A program made the position numbers and the translations under genes. Positions 33,796-45,275 of a DNA stretch of 64,000 nucleotides are shown here, piece after piece. Position 1 is the first letter of the stretch. Each line of letters starts with the position of its first letter. The notes beneath the pieces are model-generated. The model saw only the letters and a list, made by a program, of their open reading frames with translations, had not been told where the DNA came from and ran no database searches. The stretch lies in assembly GCA_963675135.1 (NCBI GenBank), contig OY776123.1:8372501-8436500 (forward strand), given 5' to 3'. This DNA comes from Galeopsis tetrahit. Its lineage: Eukaryota; Streptophyta; Magnoliopsida; Lamiales; Lamiaceae.

Positions 33796-33885
33796 ATGGA
33801 ATACCTTGAGGAGAGAAGAATCAAGGACCTCGTGAAAAAGCACTCTGAGTTTATTAGCTACCCAATTTACCTCTGGACCGAGAAA
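33796..33885 (+). pseudogene. HSP90 coding fragment (single exon-like piece)
   Basis: The plus strand from the codon after gcag encodes MEYLEERRIKDLVKKHSEFI and then SYPIYLWTEK. This is a highly conserved block between the N-terminal and middle domains of HSP90. It is preceded by an AG acceptor-like site and runs into A-rich non-coding DNA. I see no neighbouring HSP90 exons on either strand within about 2 kb. It is a dead fragment, by gene decay or by capture into a repeat. Confidence 0.78.
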
Positions 33886-35999
33886 AAAAAAATATATTAT
33901 TTTGATTTAAACATTTACATTCAATATGATTAAGATGGGTGTTTGTTTGTGGATTTGATTGTATTTGACATTCAGTAGGTGGATTTGAAGAGTGTGTGTG
34001 TGAAGGTTTTTAGATATGATGATGTGAAGATTAACCAGATGTTGATAACTCAGTTAGATGTGAAGGTTTTTTTGCTATAATGCCGTCGTATTTTGCTGAT
34101 AACGCAACATGCAATTTTTGTTGCATATATAAACTCAATTTATTGCACATATTTGTATGTATAATGCATATTCAGAATATTTTTAAATAAAATTAATATT
34201 TTAGAAATCTTATTATAATAGATATATTATTCTTTTGCATATTATGAAGTATTTTAAGTTCATGCAATTTTCGTTGCATATATAAACCTTACATTAATTG
34301 ATTGCGTGTATTTTGGGAATCGAATTGAGAGATTTGATTTTTTTGAAAAAATAATAAATGGGAAATTAATATTTTTTTTTTGAATTTTCGAGAAATAATA
34401 AAAGTCCTAAATAAACATAAAACAATGATCGTAGATTAGGAAAGTGTTTGAAATTGAAATTGAAATTTCAATTAATGGGCACGATTATTGGAGTAAAGAT
34501 CTTTCAGATTTTGAATATTTGTTTTGTTGACTTTACAAAAATAAAGATACTTGAATTAAATTTTTAAAAATTTCAAATTATTTTCAATTTAAGAGTACAA
34601 TTATAGGATATTTTGACCTTAATTGTAACTCCCAAATAAAATGTCTTTATTTATTGATACAAGGGGTGGACTGACCCTTGTTATTATCATATCACATGTT
34701 TGTTTTGAGACTCACATATTCGGGTGTGTTCTAGTTTGAGATTTAACATTCAAATTTTATCATTCAACTACATTCATCCCTAAAAACACATATATATCAT
34801 ACTATTATAACTTTTACACAATTACTTTGACATAAAATTGCATTATGTAGTACTCCCTCCGTTCCGGTACGGTATAAGGTGTTTTGATTAAGGAATATGA
34901 TAAAATAATAGATGTAGTATAAGTAATGGGATTGAGATAGAGAAAATAATTTGACAAAAATGGAATGAGAAACTTATAGTGGAACATCAACACTCATTTG
35001 AACACAATTGTTTTGACATAAAGTTACATCATACACTACTCAAAATTTCAAAACAAACACATACAATCACTATTTATCAGAATTTACGCATCTAAAATTT
35101 TATTCCCAATTCGAATTTTTCACATCCTACATATTTCCAAAATAAACATGGCCTTAGAATTCCCACACTCATTTTCATTATATTTTTTGGTGGCCACTTC
35201 ATATATATGTAGATTATTATCAATTGTAGCATTGATTATGATAATTTTATCAATTTATAAATTATACATTTTTTTAATCCGGTTACAATATTTACTATAC
35301 AAAAGTGTGTTTGCCATGAACTTTTGTGCAAAAGGTTTAGAAAAATTAAAAAAATTCAATTCAACCTAATAATTCACCAATATGTTCAATTTTAATTTCT
35401 CCATATTTTTAATTCCTCTAAAAAAAAAATTTCTCCATATTTTTACCAGAAAATCATAAACATATGATCTAGCTGATTCTCATAAATTCACTGTTCACAT
35501 GTAAAAAAATGTGAAACTATAAAACGTCGTTTCTGATTTTTATTTTAGTGAAAATAAGATCAAATCAAACTAATCGATGTGTTATTTATATTTATATGGC
35601 TTAATAAAAAAAAAATTCAATCTAACTGCATAAAAAGAATCGAATGTTGCGTGACTTGATTGAATTTTAACTCTATTTTAAAATAAAGTGAAATTAGTTG
35701 CATATATACCATTAAAATTGAATTCTAAAATTTGGTTCAAATATTAAGTCAAAGAATAAATTTAATAAATTAAACATTAATAGGCAAGTATATACACTCA
35801 ATTGAGAAAACCAATTTAACCTTAATTGTAGATAAAAAATATTGGATTCGAGAATTTGTCATAAGAATAAAAGTAAACCAAACAGCACCTCATTGAAATG
35901 GTAAACAAAACAGAGGACGACGCCGTGTTCAGCTCCGAATAACGAACCACTGAAATACTGGGGACACGCCCCTTTCTCTTCTCATATCTTCTCTCCCAC
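33886..35999. other. AT-rich intergenic DNA upstream of the MPP gene
   Basis: No gene. Near 34851-34985 a ctccctccgttcc end followed by ataaggtgttttgatt is a truncated Stowaway-type (Tc1/mariner) MITE. Near 34108-34300 the phrase catgcaattttNgttgcatatataaac occurs twice, about 150 bp apart. The region just before 36000 should hold the MPP promoter; no TATA box is obvious. Confidence 0.4.
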
Positions 36000-36002
36000 A
36001 TC

Positions 36003-36010
36003 AAACCCTA
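36003..36010 (+). promoter_or_regulatory. Telo-box AAACCCTA in the MPP-beta leader
   Basis: AAACCCTA lies 26 bp before the ATG at 36036. It is the third occurrence of this octamer in a gene leader in the window. Confidence 0.55.
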
Positions 36011-36035
36011 ATTCTGAAATTCCCCCACCGCAATC

Positions 36036-39000
36036 ATGACGATCCGTCATCTAATCAACCTCACCCGCCGTTCCCGAAGATCCATCCACGCCTTATCTCC
36101 CCGCCGGCCCCTCTCTACCGCCGTTGCCTCCGCTTCCGATCCATCCCTCCCCTCTCCCCCGCCCCCAACCGCTATGATCTACGACCGATTAGCTGAAGCC
36201 GTCAAAGAGAAGATCAAGAGATTAGAAGATCCCGACGGCCGCTTTCTCCAGCACAATTCCCCCCACCCGACTGTGACTAGCCACCACGACATTCTCTCCA
36301 CTCCGCTCACTCGAGTCACCACTCTTCCCAATGGTCTCCGTATTGCAACCGAATCGACTCTTGCATCGAAAACGGCGACCGTTGGTGTCTTCATTGACGC
36401 CGGATCGAGGTTTGAAAGCGAAGAGACCAATGGCACAGCCCATTTCTTGGAACACATGATATTTAAGGGCACAGAGAAGAGAAATGCGAGGGAGTTGGAA
36501 GAGGAAATTGAGAACATGGGAGGTCATCTGAATGCCTACACTTCCAGGGAACAAACAACCTTTTACGCCAAGGTAATGGATAAGGACGTTCCACATGCGC
36601 TGGATATATTGTCCGATATTATACAGAATTCAAGATTTGATGAGAAGAGGATTATTCGGGAGAGGGATGTCATTCTCCGGGAGATGGAGGAGGTATCGTA
36701 TTGAATTCCTATATTTTCAGTTTTGATGCCTTGTTATTTTTGTTGTGATCTGAGTGTATACTGAGTAAAGATTGTTCTTTATCATTGATGTGTGTTTAAT
36801 GGACATAAATTTAGCTTCATTTTTGGCTTAGCTTCGTGTTCTTATAGGAAGGCTGTGTTAATGTGGTTGAGTAAAGATTGTTCGTTATTTTCTTTGTTTT
36901 CTGATTTAGGAGGGTGGTTTCCGACCAAATTTTCTTGCTGTCAGCTTCTGGCTATAGAAAATTTCTTTAATAAATATAATTTGGGATTTGTTTATCTAAA
37001 TGTTTGATGCATATTAGCAGCTTATGCTTGTTTTGATATTTTCTCACGGCAATGGCACAATGATGTCTTTTGATTTTATCAGTTTGACTCCTTTATGATT
37101 TGAAACTTTGACTGAATTGATTGGAAACGGCATTTAGACACTAAAGTTCATTTTTTAGTGCTTTTCATATATAAATGATACTATATTTTACATCGTGACC
37201 GAATTTTAGTTTCTTTGGCATTTTTTATCTCAAACTTTGACTGTGAAGGCATGTCCTGTTGTCTGTTCAATGAACGCCATATGTTCACATTGCATTATCC
37301 ATGTCAGTAAACAAATGTGTACTAGAATATGGTTTGAACTCCATATCAGATGGATTGAAAATGAAATTTTGATTTGTGTAATGACAACCTCTTGTTTCAG
37401 CATTCTTTATTCCATTGTTTCCCTGCTTTAATAAATTCTGTAGTAGAGTTTATAACCAGGCTCTTTTTTATTTTATTAATTCATTGTAGGTCGAAGGACA
37501 AACAGAAGAAGTCATATTTGATCACTTGCATGCCACTGCTTTCCAGTACACACCTCTGGGTAGAACAATACTTGGGCCTGCTGAAAATATCAAGACAATC
37601 GGCAGAGAAAATCTGCAGAGATACATATCTACTCACTACACTGCTCCGAGAACGGTATATAGAACAATTATGCTTTTCTCGATTGGAGTTGAGCTAGTTC
37701 TAGTGTATGATTTTTTGTCTACCTATCTGATTCTGTTATTGTTGCTCATTATCTCTTATCTTACTTTACTGGCTTCTTTTGTAGGTAATTGCTGCATCTG
37801 GTGCTGTTAAACATGAAGATATTGTTGAGCAAGCAACAAAATTATTTACAAAGTTGTCAACTGATCCAACAACAGCTTCTCAGTTGGTTGCTAAAGAACC
37901 TGCAATATTCACTGGCTCAGAGGTAAGCTTTTGTGATCTGAATGGAGTATGAATAATTAGTGTGATAGTGCTTGAAGTTATATTTGGATGTAGTCATATC
38001 TGACCTTTATTCTGAAAGATAGATTAGGATGCTTGATGACGACGTTCCTCTTGCCCAATTCGCCGTTGCTTTTGAAGGGGCCTCATGGACAGATCCAGAT
38101 TCAATTGCTCTAATGGTTATGCAGTCTATGTTGGGTTCTTGGACTAAACATGCTGGCGGCGGAAAGCATATGGGGTCAGTGTTTGGCGCATTAGATCCGT
38201 ATTCTTTTTTATGTGATTTACTGTGTATTGTACACTTTCTCCTGCATGTGCTAATTGGGCTTGGTATCTCTTAACACAGTTCTGAGCTTGTACAGAGGGT
38301 TGCCATCAATGAGATAGCAGAGAGCATGATGGCTTTCAATACCAACTACAAGGATACCGGTTTATTTGGTGTTTACGCTGTTGCTAAGGTGTTTTGCAAA
38401 TTTCCTTTAAAAGAATGGACTCTCTGTCTCTGGTTTCTATTTCACTAGTACCAAAAATAAATTATCTAGTATATGTGATTGCTCCTTCCACAAACTTACA
38501 AACCTTTATGTTGGGAAGTTTATGCCTATGACCTGTGTTCTTATTGCAGCCTGAAAACTTGGATGATTTGTCCTATGCAATTATGTACGAGCTAACTAAG
38601 CTATGTTACCGAGTTTCAGACGATGATGTAATCCGTGCTCGTAACCAGGTAATTTATTAAACTCATGGCATTGAGTTCATCTACCTTTTCCTGGGGGTTC
38701 TGTATTCAGTGATTAGTTCTGTTGAACGATATATCTCTGTCTGACTTTGGCTGGTCAAAAATCATAACTGTATCTCTCAATATTTATGTGAATCAATTGT
38801 TGTTTTTATTTCAAGCATGGTTTAACTCATGTGGTCTTTGCAGTTAAAATCATCTCTGCTCCTTCATATCGATGGAACTAGCCCTATTGCAGAAGATATT
38901 GGACGCCAGGTATGATTTTGTATAAAATATTTCAATACAATTTTGGATAATGCATGCATTTAGTTTGGTTCTTCTTAAGGAACCTTCTTTACCTAAAGTT

Positions 39001-39477
39001 TGAGATCTATTTATGCTTCCTTCACCCACATCTTGTTTCAGAATTTTATGCTTGAAAGTGGGATGAGGAATTGAGTTTTGCATAACAGAAGAATATGCTG
39101 TTGATAATTTACCAGAATAGTGTGCTCAGCTATTCCTTGTATAATTTGTTATGTTTCCTCATCGCAGATGCTTACATATGGTAGAAGGATCCCATACGCA
39201 GAACTATTTACTCGGATAGATTCCGTAGATGCCAGCACTATCAAACGTGTAGCCAACAGATTTATATTTGATAGAGTAAGATACATTCCAAATTTTTAAG
39301 CTTTGCAACACCTCAATAGAGAGGATCATATTGTGTTAACTGGCACTAGGTTCTAAAATTATATTAATTGCTGCTCTATGTCTAATGCAGGATCTCGCAA
39401 TTACTGCTGTGGGTCCGATCCAGAGCTTGCCGGACTACAACTGGTTCAGACGCAGGACCTACTGGCTTCGATACTAG
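36036..39477 (+). CDS. MPPbeta: Mitochondrial processing peptidase beta subunit, nine exons
   Basis: Spliced model: 36036-36692, 37490-37654, 37785-37922, 38023-38174, 38280-38388, 38550-38648, 38844-38909, 39168-39275, 39391-39477. This gives 1,581 nt, or 526 aa, the family's normal length in plants. All introns are GT-AG and in frame. The N-terminus is Arg/Ser-rich and acid-poor, as for a mitochondrial presequence. The M16 zinc motif HFLEH (HxxEH) lies near residue 140 and is followed by the conserved GGHLNAYTSREQT block. Near the end are the GTSPIAEDIGRQ and GPIQSLPDYN blocks. The enzyme removes presequences from imported precursors together with the alpha subunit. In plants it is a core part of the cytochrome bc1 complex of the inner membrane. 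I see no defect. Confidence 0.95.
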
Positions 39478-40790
39478 GCTCACATTTAAGCCACTTCCAA
39501 TTCGCTTGCTTCTTTTTTCTCACATCAGTCAGGTATTCGTTCGATGGTACGAATCAAGTACCCGGGCAGTATATTATGCCGGCTCTATTTATTTTTTTGC
39601 TTGTTTGCTTTTGTTGGTTTCTGTAAACATGTTATAAATGAGCCTTGGTCGATGTTTTTGTTCATTATTTTGTGGACGCAGAGTTTAATGCAACTCTTAC
39701 AAGAGAATAAAGATGAACATAATAAATAATTAACATGTTACTTCTTTGCCCTGTTGTTAAATGTGTTCAGTGCTATTCACTCTTTGGTTCGTGTTACTAT
39801 CTTTATATATAATTATTCTGCAAATATTTGTATATTGCAAAAAAATCGATTATATTTGTGCTCGAACAAACCTGCACCCTCTCCTAATTTGCGATTGATA
39901 AATAAAACATGTGAAATGTACACGATAATTTAACAAATATTCAATGAAAGTATTCATAGTAAGCGGATGCTGGTTTGTCCACGTGGTTTGTCCACGTGAT
40001 AATGCATATTTTCCTAATATGTTTATGAAATTAAATTACTTGTTTTAAATTTATGATTAATAATTTCAAAATTATGGGTGAGTTATCATACTAGTTTTCA
40101 ATTTATTTATATATCACTCATGTTATATTGTTACTACAAATGTGAAAATAGTATTTTTGAAATGAACTATGTAAAAATAAGATGTGAAAATAGTATAGAT
40201 GGTCAATTACATAATTATTTGACCACTTTCATTTAGAAATACTTATTTCTATGTATTTCTATAAATTCTCAATGACGATGTAAAAAAATATGAAGATGTA
40301 ACATACATGCTGTAAAAATACTTCTAATTTTTTTTTTTTGACGTAGTGCACTATCTTATTTTTTTTCCATATTTAATTTAATAGTATACATTTTAAATAT
40401 AAGATATTTAAATATTTTAAAATTTTGTTTGGGCCTTTGATTTATGTCATGGCCCAATGTTGGATCAATTTCTTCTCACACATGATTTACATGAATTTGT
40501 ATTTGTGTTTTTAAAATGCTTCAATTTTACAAAAAATAAAATATAAATATAATTGAAGGATATAAAATAATAAGTCGGAAAAACTCAATAAAATCTCAAA
40601 TTAATTTTTGAATAATCTATATATATATATATATAAATACAATAATCTTCCTCTGCAAGTAATCATCAATTTCCCGCCCATCATCAATTTTCCGCCCATT
40701 TCCTCTCCAGTTCTATCACAATAGTCAGCCTATTATCTTTAAAATTTTAAGTAACTGACTTATTTTTTATTTTTTTATTTAATCACTAGT
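39478..40790. other. 3' untranslated region, then AT-rich DNA
   Basis: To about 39720 this is the likely 3' UTR of the MPP-beta gene. Beyond it is AT-rich DNA with a (TA)n run at about 40619-40636 and no recognisable gene. Confidence 0.45.
39974..39998 (+). repeat. Tandem 13-bp duplication carrying two G-boxes
   Basis: GTTTGTCCACGTG is repeated twice head to tail, giving CACGTG at 39980-39985 and 39993-39998. CACGTG is the plant G-box bound by bZIP and bHLH factors, but no gene nearby clearly uses it. Confidence 0.5.
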
Positions 40791-41715
40791 ATGTGCTTAA
40801 AAGCACTTCTATTTTAAAATATAATCACTTTTGGAGTGTTTGGCAAATTAAAGCTTCTATAAATACGGATACGCCCAATACATCGAAACTCATTGCCCAT
40901 GGATAAAGAAAAACCGTTTCAACATAAAAAACAACAAAAACTAGAGCAAACATATAATAACGGATTCGAAATTGTAACCAAGCATCGCCCATCGGTTCTA
41001 TACCCGATTCATAACTAGAAAGTTTCTCCGGCCCTTTCCTAATCGGGGCTAAAATCCCGGAAATAAAAAATGCCAAAATAGGAATAAGACTTGATATTAT
41101 TAGAAATGCCCAAAAAATATCATATTCGTAAAGCAAAAACATAAACGCACTCCTATGAACGTGGAAATTATGCCGGATTGGTTGATTCGAATTGAATTTG
41201 TAAAGTCATCCATAACTGGTTGATCCAAATAAAATGAATTCTTGTTTTGACCAAATCTTCTAGTCTCCTTTGATTATTGCAGGGCATATCTCATTTCAAG
41301 ATTTATCACTTGACCGAGATCCTATTTCCAGTCTATTAAAATTTTTTATTTCAATTTTATTTAATTGCTTTAGTTAGTATAACTCTATATAATCACTTAG
41401 TTGTTAGAAGTGATTTTGGTGAAGCACCCCTCCACCTACTTTTAATAGCTTCTATGTGCTTCTCATCATTGTAGTAACCAATTTTACATTTTTGCCCTCA
41501 CAATTTAAATAATATTTTATGTTTACCCATTATTTATCCAAATGTAATAAGGGTATTTTTGTAAAATTATAAAGAAGCTATTTGTTTTGTAAACATCACA
41601 ACATATACAAAATTGATTAAAAGTGCTTAATTTTAAAACACTATCCTCTTTCAAATTTATTTCAAAAATCAATTTTAATCACTTTTAATCAATTGCTATT
41701 GTTTGCAAATACACC
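40790..41715. mobile_element. MITE-like repeat split by plastid DNA
   Basis: The sequence on both sides of the ndhC fragment is built from the same words: gtgcttaaaagcacttct and gtgtttggcaaa to the left, then aagtgattttggtgaagcac, gcttctatgtgcttctc and taaaagtgcttaattttaaaac to the right. These are typical of abundant plant MITEs with GTGTTTGG-type ends. Exact ends and TSD were not found. Confidence 0.45.
40855..41370 (-). pseudogene. ndhC: Nuclear plastid DNA insertion: truncated ndhC and upstream spacer
   Basis: The minus strand from the ATG at 41142 encodes the first 95 or so residues of NdhC (subunit 3 of the plastid NADH dehydrogenase-like complex): MFLLYEYDIFWAFLIISS, KGPEKLSSYESGIEP, WLQFRIRYYMFALVFVVF and so on. 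It then joins nuclear repeat sequence and loses the last 25 or so residues. At least one normally invariant position has changed (Asp to Tyr after VVF). About 200 bp upstream resembles plastid spacer DNA. It lacks a nuclear promoter or transit peptide and is dead. The right edge is approximate. Confidence 0.88.
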
Positions 41716-42059
41716 TATGTTTTTTTTAGGTTTTTTATTTTATTTTTTATGTTATTTAATTAGTTTGCATTTAGTATACTTTTTTAGTTTGCAGTTGTTA
41801 TTTCAATTTATAAATAGTAATGAATTATATATATATATTTTTATTAGTTGTAATTGACTTTGAAATATTCAACTTTATTTTAGTTGTCTCATTTTAAAGG
41901 ATTGTTTTCTTCACAGTAATAAATTGAAATCACCATATCCAATTTATTTGGCCTTAAAAAAAGTCTCAAACATTTTTTTACCTTAAATTCAAATGTTATT
42001 TTTTCAAATAAGGAAATAGCTCAATGTTTACCTTAAATTCAAATGTTATTCTTTTAAAT

Positions 42060-42122
42060 AAGGACCTAAAAATGAGCATACTCCTAAGTCCCAAGCCTAT
42101 ACCACTAGGCCAACTCATTGGG
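42060..42122 (-). mobile_element. 5' fragment of a tRNA-derived SINE (Au-like)
   Basis: The minus strand reads GAGTTGGCCTAGTGGTATAG followed by GCTTGGGACTTAGGAG. That is a box A (TTGGCCTAGTGG) in the context of Au-type plant SINEs. A box B and A-tail are missing. It is unrelated to the SINE family at 9169 and 19843. Confidence 0.5.
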
Positions 42123-43515
42123 TTGTTTGTTTTAATATTATATCATTTAAATTAAATATATAATTATTTAAACAACATTTTATATTCATTTTATACTAAA
42201 AAACTACATATAAAATATTTATATAAACATATATACATTAATATGCATATAAATTTATATAAATAGAAAAATAGACCCCCCCACACACACATATATATAT
42301 ATATAATTTTTACTATATTTATATATAGTGGATACGGGTACAAAATTGGCAAAACCCACAATTCGTCTCATACCCATTAAAATTAAATTTTATTATTAAA
42401 TTCATGAATTATATAATATGATAAATATAATTAGTTTTATATATGAGACTGTCTTATTATTATTATTACTTTTATATATAAATATAATCAAATTTTATAG
42501 ATCAAGCATCCTCGGGTAAAAATACTAGTATGTAATTAAAGTATAAAAGTATGCAATAATGTCACACATCAACAAGATACAAGGCGACTTCACTGACAAT
42601 GAAAATAAGCATATAAGCTTCTTCAGAAAACAATGAACAAGATTCAGGGCAGATTCTGCAAAACCTATGCATGCGCCAAATTCAGTCGGTAATCAACAAA
42701 TACACTTTTTAATCAAGAGAATTGTTAGGATCCCTTTGCAATTTTTTATTTTTATTTTTTAGGGTTTCGTTTTATAAGATCAAATAATTAAAAATAAAAT
42801 TTTAAGTGGCCGACTAAGCGTCACACAACTGCCAATTAACCTTGATGTGAACACAAACTTTTTTTCCTCTTAATTGTAACCACTTACTAATGCTAATATT
42901 ACAATTTTATAATCACGTGCATGTACAAGTCCGTTGGTTAATGGTTACCAGGTAGATACTCAATCTTTTTAGTAAAAGTAGAAAAAATATTTATAAGTGA
43001 ATTATTTAACTGAAATAAGCATATTTTTTGTAAATCCAAAAAAAGAAATGAACACACTTTTAGTCGACAGAAGAAGTAATAATTTGTCAATATATAGATA
43101 ATTGGAGAGGAAATATTTGTTTTAGTCCTGTAACTTTGAATTATTCCAAAATAAATTCTTTAAGTTTTTAACTTTACAAAATACATCCTATATCTTATAA
43201 GCTATTAATTTTTGTCCTTTTTTAAATCTATTTTAGTCCTTTAAGTTTAAACTCCAATTTTAATTATTTAAATATAATAAAATCTAAAAACTTTAATAAA
43301 ATTTAAAAAAAAATACTAATTTTAATGTATAATTTTTTTAAAACATCATTAAAATATATATTTTTTAAAATTAAATAAAAACTATCATTAAAATCTTAAT
43401 TATGCTTAAATTCTACCTAACCATTTTTTCCTAATTAATAAAAAATATAAAATTTGAAAATAAAAATAAAAATAGATACTAAAATCTAGAAAATTAAAAG
43501 AAAATTATAAATATG
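42123..43515. other. Very AT-rich intergenic DNA
   Basis: No gene or RNA gene was seen. There are (TA)n and (CA)n stretches at 42276-42325 and long A/T runs at 43260-43520. Confidence 0.4.
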
Positions 43516-43975
43516 TTAAAAAAAATGGACAACTCCAACTACCCCTGTCATATTCCTCAAATGTAAATTATAGTATAATTTATATAATAAATTGAACGAG
43601 ATTATACGAGATTTTATGTATCCGTAGACCTCCCATCCAAGAAATTATTTCTCGAACTAATTGAACACAAGTATAATTAAATCTAAACTCTATAAATAAT
43701 TACTGTGATAAACATAATATTAAATCATATAAAAACGCATTCCAATTAATTTAATGCACATTTATTAAGTTTTGAAATTCTTATTTAAGCTTGTTTGATA
43801 ATTATAAGAGTAGAACTCAAACGAGCTTTAATCGAGTCGAAATTAATTTAAACTCTAAACCCGTGTCATATTCCCTAAATGTAAATTATAAATTATTATA
43901 TAAATTATTATATAAATCAAATAATTTACATTTGGAGAATATGACCGGGGTAGTTGGAATTGTCCCTTTTTTTAA
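43516..43975. mobile_element. MITE with inverted repeats of about 55 bp
   Basis: The left arm (43516-43570, ttaaaaaaaatggacaactc...) and the reverse complement of the right arm (43921-43975) match over about 55 bp with few differences. A third copy of the arm's inner half lies at 43863-43890. With the right arm it forms a strong hairpin (gtcatattccctaaatg pairing with catttggagaatatgac). No coding capacity. The TSD is not resolved. Confidence 0.8.
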
Positions 43976-43983
43976 TACATATT

Positions 43984-44740
43984 TGATGCGTCGAAAAAGA
44001 ACGCCCTCGGATATCGACCGTTCCTTTGCGAGCACTATTAATCACGAGTGTCAATCGTCAGTTTATCCTCGACAATCTTCTCGTAAATCCAAAAATAACC
44101 TGCAAAAGTACGCTGGAGGGGGCTCCGGCGTAGAAGCTCCGACGCTCAAGTCAGATTCAATCGTAGGCGAAATCAAAGAGGAATTCCCCTGTATATCTAG
44201 GGAAATTCCGGCGAATATAATGGAGTTTTTTCCTCAGATCAGTGTATAATTCGTGTAAAAGTATGTAAAGCATGTATTCTGCAAAAAACGTATGTATTTG
44301 TTAAAGAACTTACCCAAGAATAGGGAAATAACCTTGTTTATATACCTGGCCCCTCTTTGCGGAGAGGGGAAGACTTCTTCTCCCTATATTCTCGGCCCCT
44401 CCCCGTATATCCGGCTTCAAATCCCTAAGGACTCGGCCTCTCTCCCTGAAGACTTGGTTCTTCAGCTTATCGGCTCCTACTTTCGTGGGTTTGAACTTAT
44501 TCATTTGACTTGGCTAAGAAAGATGGACTATACGTTCCATATTTGGGCTGGATCCTTCCAGGCCCAAGGGATATTAATTTCTCCAAATATGGGCCAAAGG
44601 CCCAATCACTCTACTTTCTCTAATTCCCCTGCTTAAGCCCAGGGGTGTATTAATCCTGTTTCTTCGGTGCACTGACCTAATCATAATTATCCCGTTTCCA
44701 CGTGTCGACCTCTCGGAGAGCGACATATTTATCTACATCA
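43984..44740 (-). repeat. 3' LTR of the Tat element
   Basis: On the plus strand it begins TGATGCGTCG and ends CTACATCA, with TGATG/CATCA ends. It contains the ggctccggcgtagaagctccgacgctcaag motif family seen in Tat LTRs (near 44120-44150). The partner LTR is outside the window, so the edges rest on TG/CA and the adjacent polypurine tract. Confidence 0.75.
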
Positions 44741-44762
44741 ACCACTCCCCCCTACTCTCATA
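44741..44762 (-). other. Polypurine tract of the Tat element
   Basis: The minus strand reads GAGAGTAGGGGGGAGTGGT immediately before the LTR end at 44740. This fixes the element's orientation. Confidence 0.75.
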
Positions 44763-45275
44763 AAAAGGAATAATTTTTTAGGAGAGTAGGAAAATAATAA
44801 TAATAACAATAATAATATATATTGTAGAGAAATAATGTATTCCTTTAAACCCTTCGTTCCCCATATTTCTCTGGAAACAAGAAATATCCGATCTTTAATG
44901 ATTATCTAACACCATCATACCCTTTCCGCTTCCACACGCAATCTTTTCCTTCGAAATTGGTGATTCGGCTTTCTGCCCAAGAGGGAACAGTAAGCCACCT
45001 CCCCTCAGCCACGCGCCTTTTCATTGGGGAATATTTAATTCGCCTTGGTTTTTTCACTTCTCTCTCTCCAGCGTAATTATTTCAAAATTTACATTTATTC
45101 CGCCGAAAGCCCTCTTTTCTCTTCCTTTCAAACCTATCCACTCCTTTTCACTCTCATTTTTACTTCTACAATTAACTTCTTCAAGCACGTCTATCAACCA
45201 GTTCATCACCCTCAAAACCGACCTTGCTTCAGGTATCTCTTCTTCTTCATTTTTTTTCTTTTACTGTAACCTCTC

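Noticed and set aside
33796..33885. A functional HSP90 gene
   Set aside because: Only one conserved block of about 30 residues is present; no ATPase domain, C-terminal domain or other exon was found nearby.
40855..41142. A functional ndhC gene
   Set aside because: Truncated by about 25 residues, joined to nuclear repeat sequence, with a change at an invariant residue and no transit peptide.
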